64,000 nt of DNA from CAZQRW01 sp964596115 (GTDB lineage Bacteria > Hydrothermota > UBA3072 > B12-G15), in assembly GCA_964596115.1 (NCBI GenBank), contig CAZQRW010000001.1, positions 1 to 64,000 on the forward strand, written 5' to 3'. Position 1 is the stretch's first letter. Every line of letters starts with the position of its first letter. Of this stretch, positions 54,788 through 63,538 are shown piece after piece. The position numbers and the translations under genes were made by a program. Below the pieces are notes generated by a model that had not been told where the DNA came from, searched no databases, and saw only the letters and a program-made list of their open reading frames with translations.

Positions 54788-56134
54788 TCAAACATGTAAA
54801 ATAAGCTTTGCAATGTAGAAGTAAATAAACAGACCAGAAGCATCAACAATAGACGTTATAAATGGGCCGCTCACAACTGCAGGGTCAATCCTGAATTTAG
54901 AGAGTGCCAATGGAAGCATCGAACCGATAAGATTTGCCCAGATCACAAGTACAATCATTGATAACCCAATAACAAAAGCTACCTCGGTATTACCCTTCCA
55001 AAAATATCCTCTGAGAAATACAATGAACCCAAGCGTGATACCCAGAAGAAGACCAACGCCAATTTCCTTCAATAGGATTTTCCACCATTGCTTAAAATCA
55101 ATCTCTCCTAATGCCAATCCTCTTATGATTAATGTAGCGGACTGCGTTCCAGTATTTCCTCCACTGTCTATAAGCACAGGTATGAAGAAAGAAAGAACTA
55201 TAAAAGCCTGAAGAACACCTGAGAAGGCTGCTATGACACCTGAGGAGAGAAAATCTGCAAGAAGAAGAACGAGAAGCCATATCACCCTTTTTCTGTAAAG
55301 TAAAAAAGGTGATGACTTTGTATAACTTATCTCAAGTGGTTCAATTGATGCACTTTTCTGTATATCTTCCGTTGCCTCTTCCTGGGCAACATCAAGTACA
55401 TCATCTGCGGTAACTATGCCCAATAATACGCCATCAGAACCAACAACAGGTAAGACAAAAACATCTACCTTTTGCATTAACTGCACTGCCTTTTCTCTGT
55501 CGTCGTAGGGAGAAAGAGAAACATAATGATAATCCATAATAGTTTCTATTTGCTGCATTGGATCTGACAGGATAATCTTTTTCAAATTTATACAGTCAAC
55601 GAGCTTATTATTTTCATCTACCACATATATAACATCAATTGTTTCTGCATCCTTCCCATATTTTCTTATATGTTTCAGTGCCATTTCAACAGTCCATTTT
55701 TGGCCTATTTTGACATAATCCGGGGTCATAAGTCTTCCAACACTATCCTCTGGATAACCCAATAATTTCAGTGTATCTTTTCTTTCCTTTGGGGATAGGA
55801 GATTGAGCAGTTTTAACATTACAGGGGAGGGAATTTCTTCAAAGAAGGCAGTTCTATCATCTGGATCCATTTCATTCAGAACAACCTTTACTTTTTCCTC
55901 CTTTAACTTCTCAATTATTCCCATCTGATCATCAGGATCAAGAAGAGAAAAAACGTCTGCTGCTTGTTGTTTTGGGAGTAATCTAAAAAAAATAATCTGT
56001 TCTTCATCCGGGAGGCTTGTCAATAAATCAAGGATTTCTCCGGGTTGCCAATCAGATATCGCCTCCTTTATACTTTTATAATCCTTATTCCTGATAAGAT
56101 TAATTATTTCTGGTTTTAATAGGTTTATTACCAT
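54788..56134 (-). CDS. mgtE: MgtE-type magnesium channel
   Basis: This 448-residue protein has the three MgtE parts. The N-domain has a superhelix (LPDEEQIIFFRLLPKQQAAD, MDPDDRTAFFEEI). Two CBS domains lie at about 135-255 (VGRLMTPDYVKIGQKWTVEM). The five-helix pore domain has the signature GGNTGTQSATLIIRGLA and the closing LPLALSKFRIDPAVVSGPF. It imports Mg2+ under control of cytoplasmic Mg2+ bound by the N and CBS domains. GGAGG precedes ATG 56134. Confidence 0.92.
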   Translation of the reverse strand: MVINLLKPEIINLIRNKDYKSIKEAISDWQPGEILDLLTSLPDEEQIIFFRLLPKQQAADVFSLLDPDDQMGIIEKLKEEKVKVVLNEMDPDDRTAFFEEIPSPVMLKLLNLLSPKERKDTLKLLGYPEDSVGRLMTPDYVKIGQKWTVEMALKHIRKYGKDAETIDVIYVVDENNKLVDCINLKKIILSDPMQQIETIMDYHYVSLSPYDDREKAVQLMQKVDVFVLPVVGSDGVLLGIVTADDVLDVAQEEATEDIQKSASIEPLEISYTKSSPFLLYRKRVIWLLVLLLADFLSSGVIAAFSGVLQAFIVLSFFIPVLIDSGGNTGTQSATLIIRGLALGEIDFKQWWKILLKEIGVGLLLGITLGFIVFLRGYFWKGNTEVAFVIGLSMIVLVIWANLIGSMLPLALSKFRIDPAVVSGPFITSIVDASGLFIYFYIAKLILHV

Positions 56135-56177
56135 ATTGGCCTCCAGGTTCCTAATTTATTTGTTTTGTAATCTGATG

Positions 56178-56205
56178 AATTTAACATATTCTAATGGAAA
56201 ATCAA
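56178..56205 (-). promoter_or_regulatory. mgtE promoter
   Basis: TTGATT (56205-56200), a 16-bp spacer and TAAATT (56183-56178) on the minus strand. The leader is about 37 nt to ATG 56134. I see no Mg2+-sensing riboswitch fold in so short a leader. Confidence 0.45.
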
Positions 56206-56359
56206 GAAAAAGAAAAAAAATTGAAATTTTCAGAATGTTAATTTCCTACATCTTAATTCTCTTCCATATATGTCTTTATTCTTTTTAGGTTTCTGTACAA
56301 TGATACAGTCAATATCCATAGATTTTGTTTTATAATAACTACAGAAAGACAAAATTCAC

Positions 56360-56387
56360 TTGAAAAATAAATTAAATTGTATAAAAT
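56360..56387 (+). promoter_or_regulatory. promoter of the CBM9-permease-mscS operon
   Basis: TTGAAA (56360-56365), a 16-bp spacer and TAAAAT (56382-56387), then an A-rich leader with AAGGAGG before ATG 56406. Confidence 0.5.
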
Positions 56388-56405
56388 AAAAAAAAGGAGG
56401 TAGAT

Positions 56406-57347
56406 ATGCGTAGAAAAGTTTTTGTCGCAATTATCCTTGTGTTATTTGGATTTACCCTTAGTGCTGCTCCTGTTATAGATGGTATAATAAATAGTAGTGA
56501 GGGATGGCACTTCCTGGTCGCAAATCCAGCAATACAGGATTCACTGGTTGGTGCCGATCTTGATTCTCTTTTTTATTGTGAGTCAGCAGAAAGTTTCTAC
56601 ATTGCAATAAACACACAGAATCAGGCGAGCTGGAGTGTCGCATATGGATTTGCCATTGATGTCGATTTCATCTCTGGTTCTGGGTATCAAACTAGTAGCG
56701 ATGCCTGGGGAAGGCATATTACATTCGGTGCCGATATTGTCCCATCATTTAATGTTGATTATGAACTGTACTTCTGGTGGGATGAAAATACAGATAGTAT
56801 TACCTCTGCCGATTTCTGCACCTGGAACGGAAGCAGTTGGGATTACAATCATAACTTTGGTCATTGGGCATATACTGGTGATTCATTTATTGGTCTTCAG
56901 ACAATGGAAGTTGCAATCCCCTGGGGTTTATTTGGAACACTACCCGATTCGATGAGATTTGTTGCATATATCACTGGTGGAGATAACTCCTCCGCAGTGG
57001 ATGTCCTTCCACTCAATCCGTCCGTTGCCTTTCCTGCCCGGAATGCTGAATGGTCAGATGAGGATACATTGGCAACTGCTACAAAGATAACGGTATCAGG
57101 TATAAATGAACATATTCTACCTGGTGTTTCCATAAAGAAAGAATGGAATAAGGTTGTTTTTCTCTGCAATGGAAGAAAAACGATTAATATTTCATTGTTT
57201 GACATCAGCGGGAGAAATCTTATGAGGAAGAAACTTGTCGTTGATGGTAAGACAGAATTATCGATGCCGTTCAAAACAGGTATTTATTTCCTCAAAGCAG
57301 AATACAGAGGAAAAGAGGTTGTAAGGAAAGTCACCATTATAAGATGA
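56406..57347 (+). CDS. secreted CBM9-like protein with Por/T9SS-type tail
   Basis: This 313-residue protein has a signal peptide ending near SAAPV. A beta domain resembling carbohydrate-binding family 9 follows (APVIDGIINSSEGW, FYIAINTQNQASWSVAYGFA, MEVAIPWGLFG). The C-terminal 75 residues match the type IX (Por) secretion tail pattern (INISLFDISGRNLMRKKL, KTGIYFLKAEYRGKEVVRKV). It is probably cell-surface and sugar-binding. It overlaps the MalF-like permease gene by 4 bp, which suggests a role in capturing the transported sugar. Confidence 0.75.
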   Translation: MRRKVFVAIILVLFGFTLSAAPVIDGIINSSEGWHFLVANPAIQDSLVGADLDSLFYCESAESFYIAINTQNQASWSVAYGFAIDVDFISGSGYQTSSDAWGRHITFGADIVPSFNVDYELYFWWDENTDSITSADFCTWNGSSWDYNHNFGHWAYTGDSFIGLQTMEVAIPWGLFGTLPDSMRFVAYITGGDNSSAVDVLPLNPSVAFPARNAEWSDEDTLATATKITVSGINEHILPGVSIKKEWNKVVFLCNGRKTINISLFDISGRNLMRKKLVVDGKTELSMPFKTGIYFLKAEYRGKEVVRKVTIIR

Positions 57348-58234
57348 AAAAATATATAGGGGACTATATTTTTATAGCCCCCTTCCTCTTTATCTTTCTG
57401 ATATTTCTTGCCTTTCCTGTTTTTTATGCACTTTATTTAAGTTTTTATAAGGTAACGGATCTCTACAATGTATTTGGTGGTCTCCGTTTTGTTGGGCTAA
57501 AAAATTATTTTTTACTTTTCAAGGATGGTAGATTCTGGTGGTCACTTCTTATGACATTTTACTATGCAGTGCTATCCATACCTGCTGGTATTCTTTTCTC
57601 TCTTATCCTTGCGAACCTTTTAAACAATAGATTGAAAGGGATTACTATCTTTAGAGGTGCATTTTTTCTTCCCTATATACTTGATGTATTTGTGGTTGGA
57701 ATCGTGTGGACCTTTTTATATAGTTCCCCTTATGGAATAGTAACGCAACTTCTTTTAAAATTGGGTATTCATACAGGCGGTCTTTTATCTACCTCCAAGA
57801 CTGCTATGCCATCTATTGTCCTCGCAATGATGTTGAAGAACTCTGGATTTGGGATGATCCTCTTTCTTGCCACAATGCAGAATATACCTCCTTCTCTCTA
57901 TGAGGCAGCTATTATTGATGGTGCTGGTCCCCTAACAAGATTTAAGAATATTACAATTCCTATGCTAAAACCCCTGATACTGTTTATGGTTATTATTGGT
58001 TTTATAGGGGCATTATCTGCCTTTGCAGAGTTTTATGCAATGACAGGAGGGGGACCAAGTGTTGTTGTGGGGGGGAGGAGTCTTGGTGCGACAGAGGTGA
58101 CAGGACTTTATCTCTATAGAAATTTCGAAGCACTGAAGCTTGGTTATGCAGCAGCCATTTCTTTTGTTCTACTCATTTTTACTTTGATTTTTTCCTTCTT
58201 CAGTTCTAAGATAATGAAGGAAGGGATAGGATGA
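57344..58234 (+). CDS. sugar ABC permease, MalF/UgpA type
   Basis: This 296-residue protein has six membrane helices and the EAA loop that docks the ATPase (YEAAIIDGAGPLTRFKNITI). The N-terminal helix and length match the A-type permease of CUT1 sugar importers. No ATPase (MalK/UgpC type) or classic extracellular binding protein gene is in the unit, so these must be encoded elsewhere or be replaced by the CBM9-like protein. It overlaps both neighbours by 4 bp. Confidence 0.88.
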   Translation: MKKYIGDYIFIAPFLFIFLIFLAFPVFYALYLSFYKVTDLYNVFGGLRFVGLKNYFLLFKDGRFWWSLLMTFYYAVLSIPAGILFSLILANLLNNRLKGITIFRGAFFLPYILDVFVVGIVWTFLYSSPYGIVTQLLLKLGIHTGGLLSTSKTAMPSIVLAMMLKNSGFGMILFLATMQNIPPSLYEAAIIDGAGPLTRFKNITIPMLKPLILFMVIIGFIGALSAFAEFYAMTGGGPSVVVGGRSLGATEVTGLYLYRNFEALKLGYAAAISFVLLIFTLIFSFFSSKIMKEGIG

Positions 58235-59034
58235 AAAAGTTCTTTTTGTATCTATTCCTGACGATTCTCGCTATAATAGTCCTCTTTCCATTTATATGGA
58301 TGTTTATGACTTCTTTTAAACCTGAATCCGAGGCACTATCACTTTCATTTCTCCCTTCTCATTTTACACTGGAAAATTTTAAAAAGATAATAACAGGATA
58401 TAGATTTGGTAGATATTTTATTAATAGTTTGATCGTTTCCTTTTCCGCAGCAATCTTTGCCACATTTTTTGGCTCTCTTGCTGCATATCCATTCGCAAAG
58501 AAAGATTTTCCATTTAAGAAATACATTCTTGGAATGTTTCTTGCTTCAATGATGATACCGGGTCTTATGTTTATGATACCACAATTTGCTATTGTGAGTA
58601 AACTTGGCTGGATTAATACATATAAAGCAATGGTTATTCCACATCTTGCCAATGTCTTTGGACTTTTCTTGCTGATACAATATATGAAGACACTTCCTGA
58701 TGCTTTGATAGAAGCTGCAAGGATTGATGGAGCAAGTGAACTTAGAATATTCTGGGCAATTATATTTCCACTATCATTGCCCATTATAGTAACAATATTC
58801 CTTTTAACATTTCAGTTCCACTGGAACAATTTTCTATGGCAGTTGATAGTAACGACAAAGGAAAGTATGTATACAGTACCTGTAGGTTTAGCAATGTTCA
58901 GGAGCGCCCATGAGGAACTATATGCGATGAAAATGGCGGCTTCAACAGTATCAATTTTGCCCATTTCTATCATATTCTTACTCTCACAAAGATATTTTAT
59001 TCAAGGCATAACAAAGGGGGCGGTAAAAGAATGA
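58231..59034 (+). CDS. sugar ABC permease, MalG/UgpE type
   Basis: This 267-residue partner permease has the B-type pattern of CUT1 importers: MTSFKPESEAL after the first helix and the EAA loop IEAARIDGASELRIFWAIIF. With the preceding MalF-type subunit it should form the heterodimeric channel for an oligosaccharide or sugar-phosphate. It overlaps the mscS-type gene by 4 bp. Confidence 0.88.
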   Translation: MKKFFLYLFLTILAIIVLFPFIWMFMTSFKPESEALSLSFLPSHFTLENFKKIITGYRFGRYFINSLIVSFSAAIFATFFGSLAAYPFAKKDFPFKKYILGMFLASMMIPGLMFMIPQFAIVSKLGWINTYKAMVIPHLANVFGLFLLIQYMKTLPDALIEAARIDGASELRIFWAIIFPLSLPIIVTIFLLTFQFHWNNFLWQLIVTTKESMYTVPVGLAMFRSAHEELYAMKMAASTVSILPISIIFLLSQRYFIQGITKGAVKE

Positions 59035-59858
59035 AACAATTAAAGGCTCTTTTGTTGACACACGGAATAAAGATTATAGCTATCCTGATCATCTGGTTGG
59101 TGCTCCATTACTTTACCCGGAAGCTTTTATCAAAATTCTTCTCATTTAAGGAAAAAGGTAAATCATCTGAGGGGCTTAAGAGGGTACACACCATTTATAA
59201 GTTTTCGGCAACGATTGCAGATATCTTTTACTTTTTGATATTTGCTATCGTTCTATTGAAGGAGTTTGGGATAGAAATCGGACCTATGCTTGCAGGTCTC
59301 GGTGTCGCTGGCGTTGCTGCAGGTATTGGTGCACAGGATCTCATAAAGGACATCATTGGCGGATTTTTTATCATTACAGAGGATATCTATAGAATAGGGG
59401 ACTCGATTGAGATTGAGGGCAATGTTGGAACAGTGGAAAGTATAACAATGAGAATAACAAGATTGAGGAATTTTGACGGTGGTCTTATTACAATACCCAA
59501 CGGCCAGATAAGGGCGGTGAAGAATAATACAAGGGGGTGGTCAAGGGTAATTCTAAAGGTTTCTGTTGCATATCGTGAAAATCTTGATAGGGTAATAGAA
59601 GTAACGAAAAGCATCCTTCTTAATATATGGAAGAGCGAACATCTCAATAATAAAATCCTCGAACAGCCAGAGGTTCTTGGTGTGAATGACCTGCAGAATT
59701 CAGGGGTTGAAATTATGTCTGTAATAAAGACCTTGCCAGGTGAACAATGGTCTATAGGTAGGGAGGCAAGAAAGAGGATAAAAGAAGGATTTGACAGGGC
59801 GGGTATTGAGATACCATTTCCTCAGATTACAATACACTTTAAAAAAGAAGGCACATAA
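59031..59858 (+). CDS. MscS-family mechanosensitive channel
   Basis: This 275-residue protein has one or two N-terminal helices, the pore helix (MLAGLGVAGVAAGIGAQDLI), the beta domain (YRIGDSIEIEGNVGTVESIT, FDGGLITIPNGQIRAVKN) and the C-terminal alpha/beta domain. MscS channels release solutes on hypo-osmotic shock. Co-transcription with sugar permeases is unusual but might reflect solute balance. It is the last gene before a 195-bp spacer. Confidence 0.9.
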   Translation: MKQLKALLLTHGIKIIAILIIWLVLHYFTRKLLSKFFSFKEKGKSSEGLKRVHTIYKFSATIADIFYFLIFAIVLLKEFGIEIGPMLAGLGVAGVAAGIGAQDLIKDIIGGFFIITEDIYRIGDSIEIEGNVGTVESITMRITRLRNFDGGLITIPNGQIRAVKNNTRGWSRVILKVSVAYRENLDRVIEVTKSILLNIWKSEHLNNKILEQPEVLGVNDLQNSGVEIMSVIKTLPGEQWSIGREARKRIKEGFDRAGIEIPFPQITIHFKKEGT

Positions 59859-60019
59859 TACGGAAGTAAAAGACCGTAAATCGTGAATCGTGAGAAGTGG
59901 GGAACCAATAACAAAGATAACAGGAGAGAATTAGGATATAGTAAAGGCAAAAAAAAGAGAAGTATAGTAGAAAGGGGGGAAGGCATAATAGTGTGGTTTG
60001 TGATATGTTACTTGTGTGC
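59859..60019. other. spacer with short direct repeat
   Basis: This spacer holds two adjacent copies of AATCGTG (59879-59892) and then purine-rich DNA up to the pdaD promoter. There is no gene, RNA or terminator that I can support. Confidence 0.3.
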
Positions 60020-60047
60020 TTGACAAATCAGGTGTGTAAAGTAATAT
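60020..60047 (+). promoter_or_regulatory. promoter of the pdaD-speB-rpsT operon, leaderless geometry
   Basis: TTGACA (60020-60025), a 16-bp spacer and TAATAT (60042-60047) are followed by exactly 6 nt and ATG 60054. No Shine-Dalgarno sequence is present. Confidence 0.6.
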
Positions 60048-60053
60048 TTCTCT

Positions 60054-60599
60054 ATGTTATTACCAAAAAGGGTTTTTCTGACAAAAGGAGTGGGTGTAGA
60101 GAAAGAGAAACTTGCCTCCCTTGAGGGCGCCTTGAGGGATGCCGATATAGCAGGATATAATCTTGTAAAAGTCTCCAGTATCTTTCCTCCACACTGCCAA
60201 TTAATTCAAAAAGAAGAGGGTCTCAAGCTTCTCAAGAAGGGTCAGATCGTTTTTACTATAATGGCTGAGAATGCAACAAATGAGCCCGAACGCCTGATAT
60301 CTGCTTCTGTAGGGCTTGCAATCCCACGTGATCCTGATCAGTATGGTTATCTCTCTGAACATTATGCATTTGGTGAAACTGCCTCTAAATCAGGTGAATA
60401 TGCAGAGGACCTTGCTGCCAGCATGCTTGCAACTATCCTTGGGGTTGATTTTAATCCAGATGCTAACTGGGATGAAAAAAGAGAAATCTGGAAAATAAGC
60501 GGAAAGATATATACGACTACGAATATTACTGCTACTGCAAAGGGCGATCCTAAAAAAAGGTGGACAACAGCAGTAGCTGCGGCTGTATTTGTACTATGA
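60054..60599 (+). CDS. pdaD: pyruvoyl-dependent arginine decarboxylase
   Basis: This 181-residue proenzyme has the self-cleavage site VKVSSIFPPH, where cleavage between Ser41 and Ser42 creates the pyruvoyl group on the alpha chain. Other landmarks are AENATNEPERLISASVGLA and AEDLAASMLAT. It converts arginine to agmatine, the first step of the agmatine route to putrescine. The family is common in archaea and in some deep-branching bacteria. It overlaps the agmatinase start codon by 4 bp, placing consecutive pathway steps in one unit. Confidence 0.92.
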   Translation: MLLPKRVFLTKGVGVEKEKLASLEGALRDADIAGYNLVKVSSIFPPHCQLIQKEEGLKLLKKGQIVFTIMAENATNEPERLISASVGLAIPRDPDQYGYLSEHYAFGETASKSGEYAEDLAASMLATILGVDFNPDANWDEKREIWKISGKIYTTTNITATAKGDPKKRWTTAVAAAVFVL

Positions 60600-61399
60600 G
60601 AACATTTCTTGATCTACATCCAAATTATTCTAAATCGAGATATACCATTTTACCTGTCCCATTTGATGGAACGACCTCCTTTCTTCCGGGAACAAGATTT
60701 GGTCCTGACTATCTACTCCTTGCCTCTACCGGTCTTGAGGAGTTTGACCTAAATACATTAACATACATTCCTGAAGATATCTATACCCATCAGATTGTGG
60801 AAATGCCGTCTTTGCCTGAGAAGGTAATAGATTTTGTTGAAAAATCTATATATAAGGATATAAAGAAAGATAAATTCCCTGTAGTAATAGGGGGTGAACA
60901 TACAATAACCTTTGGGGCAATAAAAGCAATAAATAAAAAGGTTGATTTTACATTAATATCTATTGATGCACATTTTGATTTACGAGATAAGTATGGAGGA
61001 ACAAAACTAAATCATGCTACAATTATGAGGAGAATTTCTGAAATAATTCCTGTAAGATTTATTGGTCAAAGGGTTGCGGATAAGGAGGAAATTGATTATC
61101 TTAGTACAAATAAATATGTTGGTAGAGGTATTGAGGGAATTGAGACAGATAATGTATATATTTCTATTGATCTGGATGTGTTCGATCCCTCAGTAGAACC
61201 TGCAGTTAGCAATCCGGAAGTGAATGGGTTATTTTGGGGTGATATAATGAAAATGCTGAACGAGATCTATGACAGGTTTAATGTTGTAGGATTTGATATT
61301 GTTGAGCTGCAACCAATTGGCAACCCTTTTTTTGGAAATGTAGTTGCAGCGAACTTATTAAAAAATATGATAATTTTGAAGGAAAAAGAGAGGAGGTAG
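60596..61399 (+). CDS. speB: agmatinase family ureohydrolase
   Basis: This 267-residue enzyme has the dinuclear Mn2+ motifs GGEHTITFG, SIDAHFDLR and ISIDLDVFDPSVEPA. It should hydrolyse agmatine, made by the preceding enzyme, to putrescine and urea. I place the start at ATG 60596, which overlaps the decarboxylase stop as ATGA; an upstream frame from 60560 would add 12 residues inside pdaD without a ribosome site. rpsT follows after 1 bp, with GAGGAGG at the end of this gene. Confidence 0.9.
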   Translation: MRTFLDLHPNYSKSRYTILPVPFDGTTSFLPGTRFGPDYLLLASTGLEEFDLNTLTYIPEDIYTHQIVEMPSLPEKVIDFVEKSIYKDIKKDKFPVVIGGEHTITFGAIKAINKKVDFTLISIDAHFDLRDKYGGTKLNHATIMRRISEIIPVRFIGQRVADKEEIDYLSTNKYVGRGIEGIETDNVYISIDLDVFDPSVEPAVSNPEVNGLFWGDIMKMLNEIYDRFNVVGFDIVELQPIGNPFFGNVVAANLLKNMIILKEKERR

Positions 61400-61400
61400 A

Positions 61401-61679
61401 ATGCCGATTATTAAATCAGCAATAAAGAGAAATAGACAAAATGAAAAAAGAAGATTGAGAAATAAATCAGTCAAAACAAGAATAAAGACCGAGACGAAGA
61501 AGTTTCTTTCATTATTGGGTGATAAAGAGAAAGCTGCGGAACAACTAAAACTCATATATTCACTCTACGACAAAGCCGTTAAAAAGGGTGTCATTCATAA
61601 GAACACAGCTTCAAGAAAAAAATCAAGGCTTGCCAAGATGATTACAACGCAAGGGCAAGAGCAAGCCCAAGAGTCCTGA
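61401..61679 (+). CDS. rpsT: 30S ribosomal protein S20
   Basis: At 92 residues it has the S20 basic helical pattern (SAIKRNRQNEKRRLRNKSVK, then VIHKNTASRKKSRLAK). S20 binds the 5' domain of 16S rRNA in assembly. It follows speB by 1 bp, so a housekeeping ribosomal gene is read from the polyamine promoter. Its last 38 bp overlap the convergent comF-like gene. Confidence 0.93.
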   Translation: MPIIKSAIKRNRQNEKRRLRNKSVKTRIKTETKKFLSLLGDKEKAAEQLKLIYSLYDKAVKKGVIHKNTASRKKSRLAKMITTQGQEQAQES

Positions 61680-62319
61680 GTGTTCCTCCTTCCTTTAATG
61701 CCTTAGCGCAATTATCGAAAGTAGCACCAGTAGTTGTAACATCATCGATTAACAGTATGGTGCCTTCAATTTTTTCCTTTAGTCTGAAGGCACTCTCTAC
61801 ATTTTTTAATCTTTTTAAAGGTGAAAGTCCTGTTTGCGAAGGGGTATTCCTAATTCTTTGAATGGGCTCTATTATGGGGATGCCGACACTTTTTGATAAT
61901 TCCCTTGAGAGAATCAAAGATTGATTATAGCCCCTTTCTCTCAGCTTTACTCTATGCAATGGTACAGGAATAATGTAGTCTATTTTCTCATTTTTATAGT
62001 AATTAAGGAATGAAATATGTAGTAGAGTTGATAATCTCTTTGCAAGAGAAAGCCTGCCTTTGTACTTAAAAAGATAGATAATTTCCTTCATGGGTGATGA
62101 AAAAGATGCATAGGCTCTGATTTTATCAATATATCTCAGGGAGTTTTTACAACTAACATATTCAGAGGGCCTACCTGTTTTCTCGCATAAGGGAGGAATA
62201 ATTGGGGCTATCTGAGAGAGGCAATCATTGCATACTACCTTTTCCCTATAGAGCCTTTTTCCACATACCTCACACACTGGAGGATATATAAAATCTATTA
62301 GTGGCTTAAATATATTCAT
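61642..62319 (-). CDS. ComF-family phosphoribosyltransferase-like protein
   Basis: The protein has an N-terminal zinc finger (CEVCGKR with CNDC), then the conserved YKGRLSLAKRL, VPLHRVKLRERGYNQSL and the PRPP-loop IDDVTTTGATF. ComF proteins have a PRTase fold and take part in DNA uptake in competent bacteria, though many homologues are uncharacterised. The start is uncertain: ATG 62319 gives the usual N-terminus (225 residues), while ATG 62331 and TTG 62352 are also in frame. It overlaps the rodA gene upstream by 14 bp and rpsT convergently by 38 bp. Confidence 0.8.
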   Translation of the reverse strand: MNIFKPLIDFIYPPVCEVCGKRLYREKVVCNDCLSQIAPIIPPLCEKTGRPSEYVSCKNSLRYIDKIRAYASFSSPMKEIIYLFKYKGRLSLAKRLSTLLHISFLNYYKNEKIDYIIPVPLHRVKLRERGYNQSLILSRELSKSVGIPIIEPIQRIRNTPSQTGLSPLKRLKNVESAFRLKEKIEGTILLIDDVTTTGATFDNCAKALKEGGTLRTLGLALALAL

Positions 62320-63538
62320 AATTGTTGACATTAATGTTAAAAAGTAGACCAACTAATATAAAAGATACAAGTAAAGAACTACCGCCGTATGTTAAGAATG
62401 GGAGAGGAATACCTACCACAGGCAAAATTCCCATTGCCATACCAATATTTATTGTAAATTGGGAAAAGAAATAAAAAAAGATTCCGTACCCCAGATATCT
62501 CAAAAATTTACTCCTTGCTCTGCTTGAAATATAGAGAATTCTGTAAAGAAATAGAAGGTAGGCTATAATTAATAATAGAGAACCGATGAATCCAAATTCC
62601 TCTGCAATAACGGAAAAAATAAAATCTGTATTTTTCATAGGGATAAATCCTAGAGATTTTAGACTGCCATGTAAAAAGCCTTTTCCTATAAATCCACCTG
62701 ACCCAATGGTGATTTTTGATTGAATAATATGCCATCCTACCCCTGTAGGATCTCTATATGGATTTAAGAAAGCAGAAACTCTTGCCTTTTGATATGGCTG
62801 CATATAATTCCATATAAGAGGAGTAAAGGCACCAACGAAGAAATTGATAAAAACAACGATTAAGGAATTTTTAAATCTCATTCCAGAAAAATATAATATC
62901 AAAAGTAAAGCAAAAAAGAAAATAATCCAGGAGATTATATGTAAGGATGCAAAAATCCCCAAAATAGGTGAAATAAAGATTAGAAAATGTAAACCAGAGA
63001 TTGGGGTTACCCACAGTAAACCAAGTGCAATTATGATATAAAGAATGGATGTACCGAAGTCAGGTTCCAGGAGTACTAATACGATGGGCAACAGAGAAAG
63101 CACGGTGGGGATCAATACTTCCTTTGAGCTCATTTTTCTAAATTTCATATCAGAAAAAAGACGAGAAACAATGATTATTAAGCCTATTTTGCCAAATTCT
63201 GAGGGTTGAAATTGGAATCCGCCTATATATATCCATCTGTGTATACTATTTTTAAAGAAAAAAACGCTGATGAGAAGGATAATAGAGAAGACATACACAA
63301 TTAAAGAGTAATTGAAAACTGACTTCATAGATATAAAAATAGCGAAGAAAAAGAAGGGAAGAGACACTGCAATCCAGAGGAGATGTTTATAAAATATACC
63401 TATAGTACCAGGACAGTTTGCCGAAAATTGAGCAATAATCCCTACAAAAACAAGAAAAATAAATTCAGAAAGAAGTATATAGTCAAATTTTATTTTTTCT
63501 TTCAAGCTGTAATAGAAAACTCTTCCACTTGGTCCCAC
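62306..63538 (-). CDS. rodA: RodA/FtsW-type peptidoglycan polymerase
   Basis: This 410-residue protein has about ten membrane helices and the SEDS signature region (GGFIGKGFLHGSLKSLGFIP, FIFSVIAEEFGFIG), plus the late Pro-rich MGILPVVGIPLPFLTYGGSS. SEDS proteins polymerise lipid II into glycan strands; the RodA group serves cell elongation. The start GTG 63538 lies inside the MGMT gene (56-bp overlap); TTG 63505 would shorten the overlap. FtsW is the alternative, but the motifs near the end fit RodA at least as well. Confidence 0.85.
   Translation of the reverse strand: MGPSGRVFYYSLKEKIKFDYILLSEFIFLVFVGIIAQFSANCPGTIGIFYKHLLWIAVSLPFFFFAIFISMKSVFNYSLIVYVFSIILLISVFFFKNSIHRWIYIGGFQFQPSEFGKIGLIIIVSRLFSDMKFRKMSSKEVLIPTVLSLLPIVLVLLEPDFGTSILYIIIALGLLWVTPISGLHFLIFISPILGIFASLHIISWIIFFFALLLILYFSGMRFKNSLIVVFINFFVGAFTPLIWNYMQPYQKARVSAFLNPYRDPTGVGWHIIQSKITIGSGGFIGKGFLHGSLKSLGFIPMKNTDFIFSVIAEEFGFIGSLLLIIAYLLFLYRILYISSRARSKFLRYLGYGIFFYFFSQFTINIGMAMGILPVVGIPLPFLTYGGSSLLVSFILVGLLFNINVNNYEYI

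Noticed and set aside
59879..59892. CRISPR or tandem array
   Set aside because: Only two 7-bp copies with no spacers; no CRISPR array is seen anywhere in the window.
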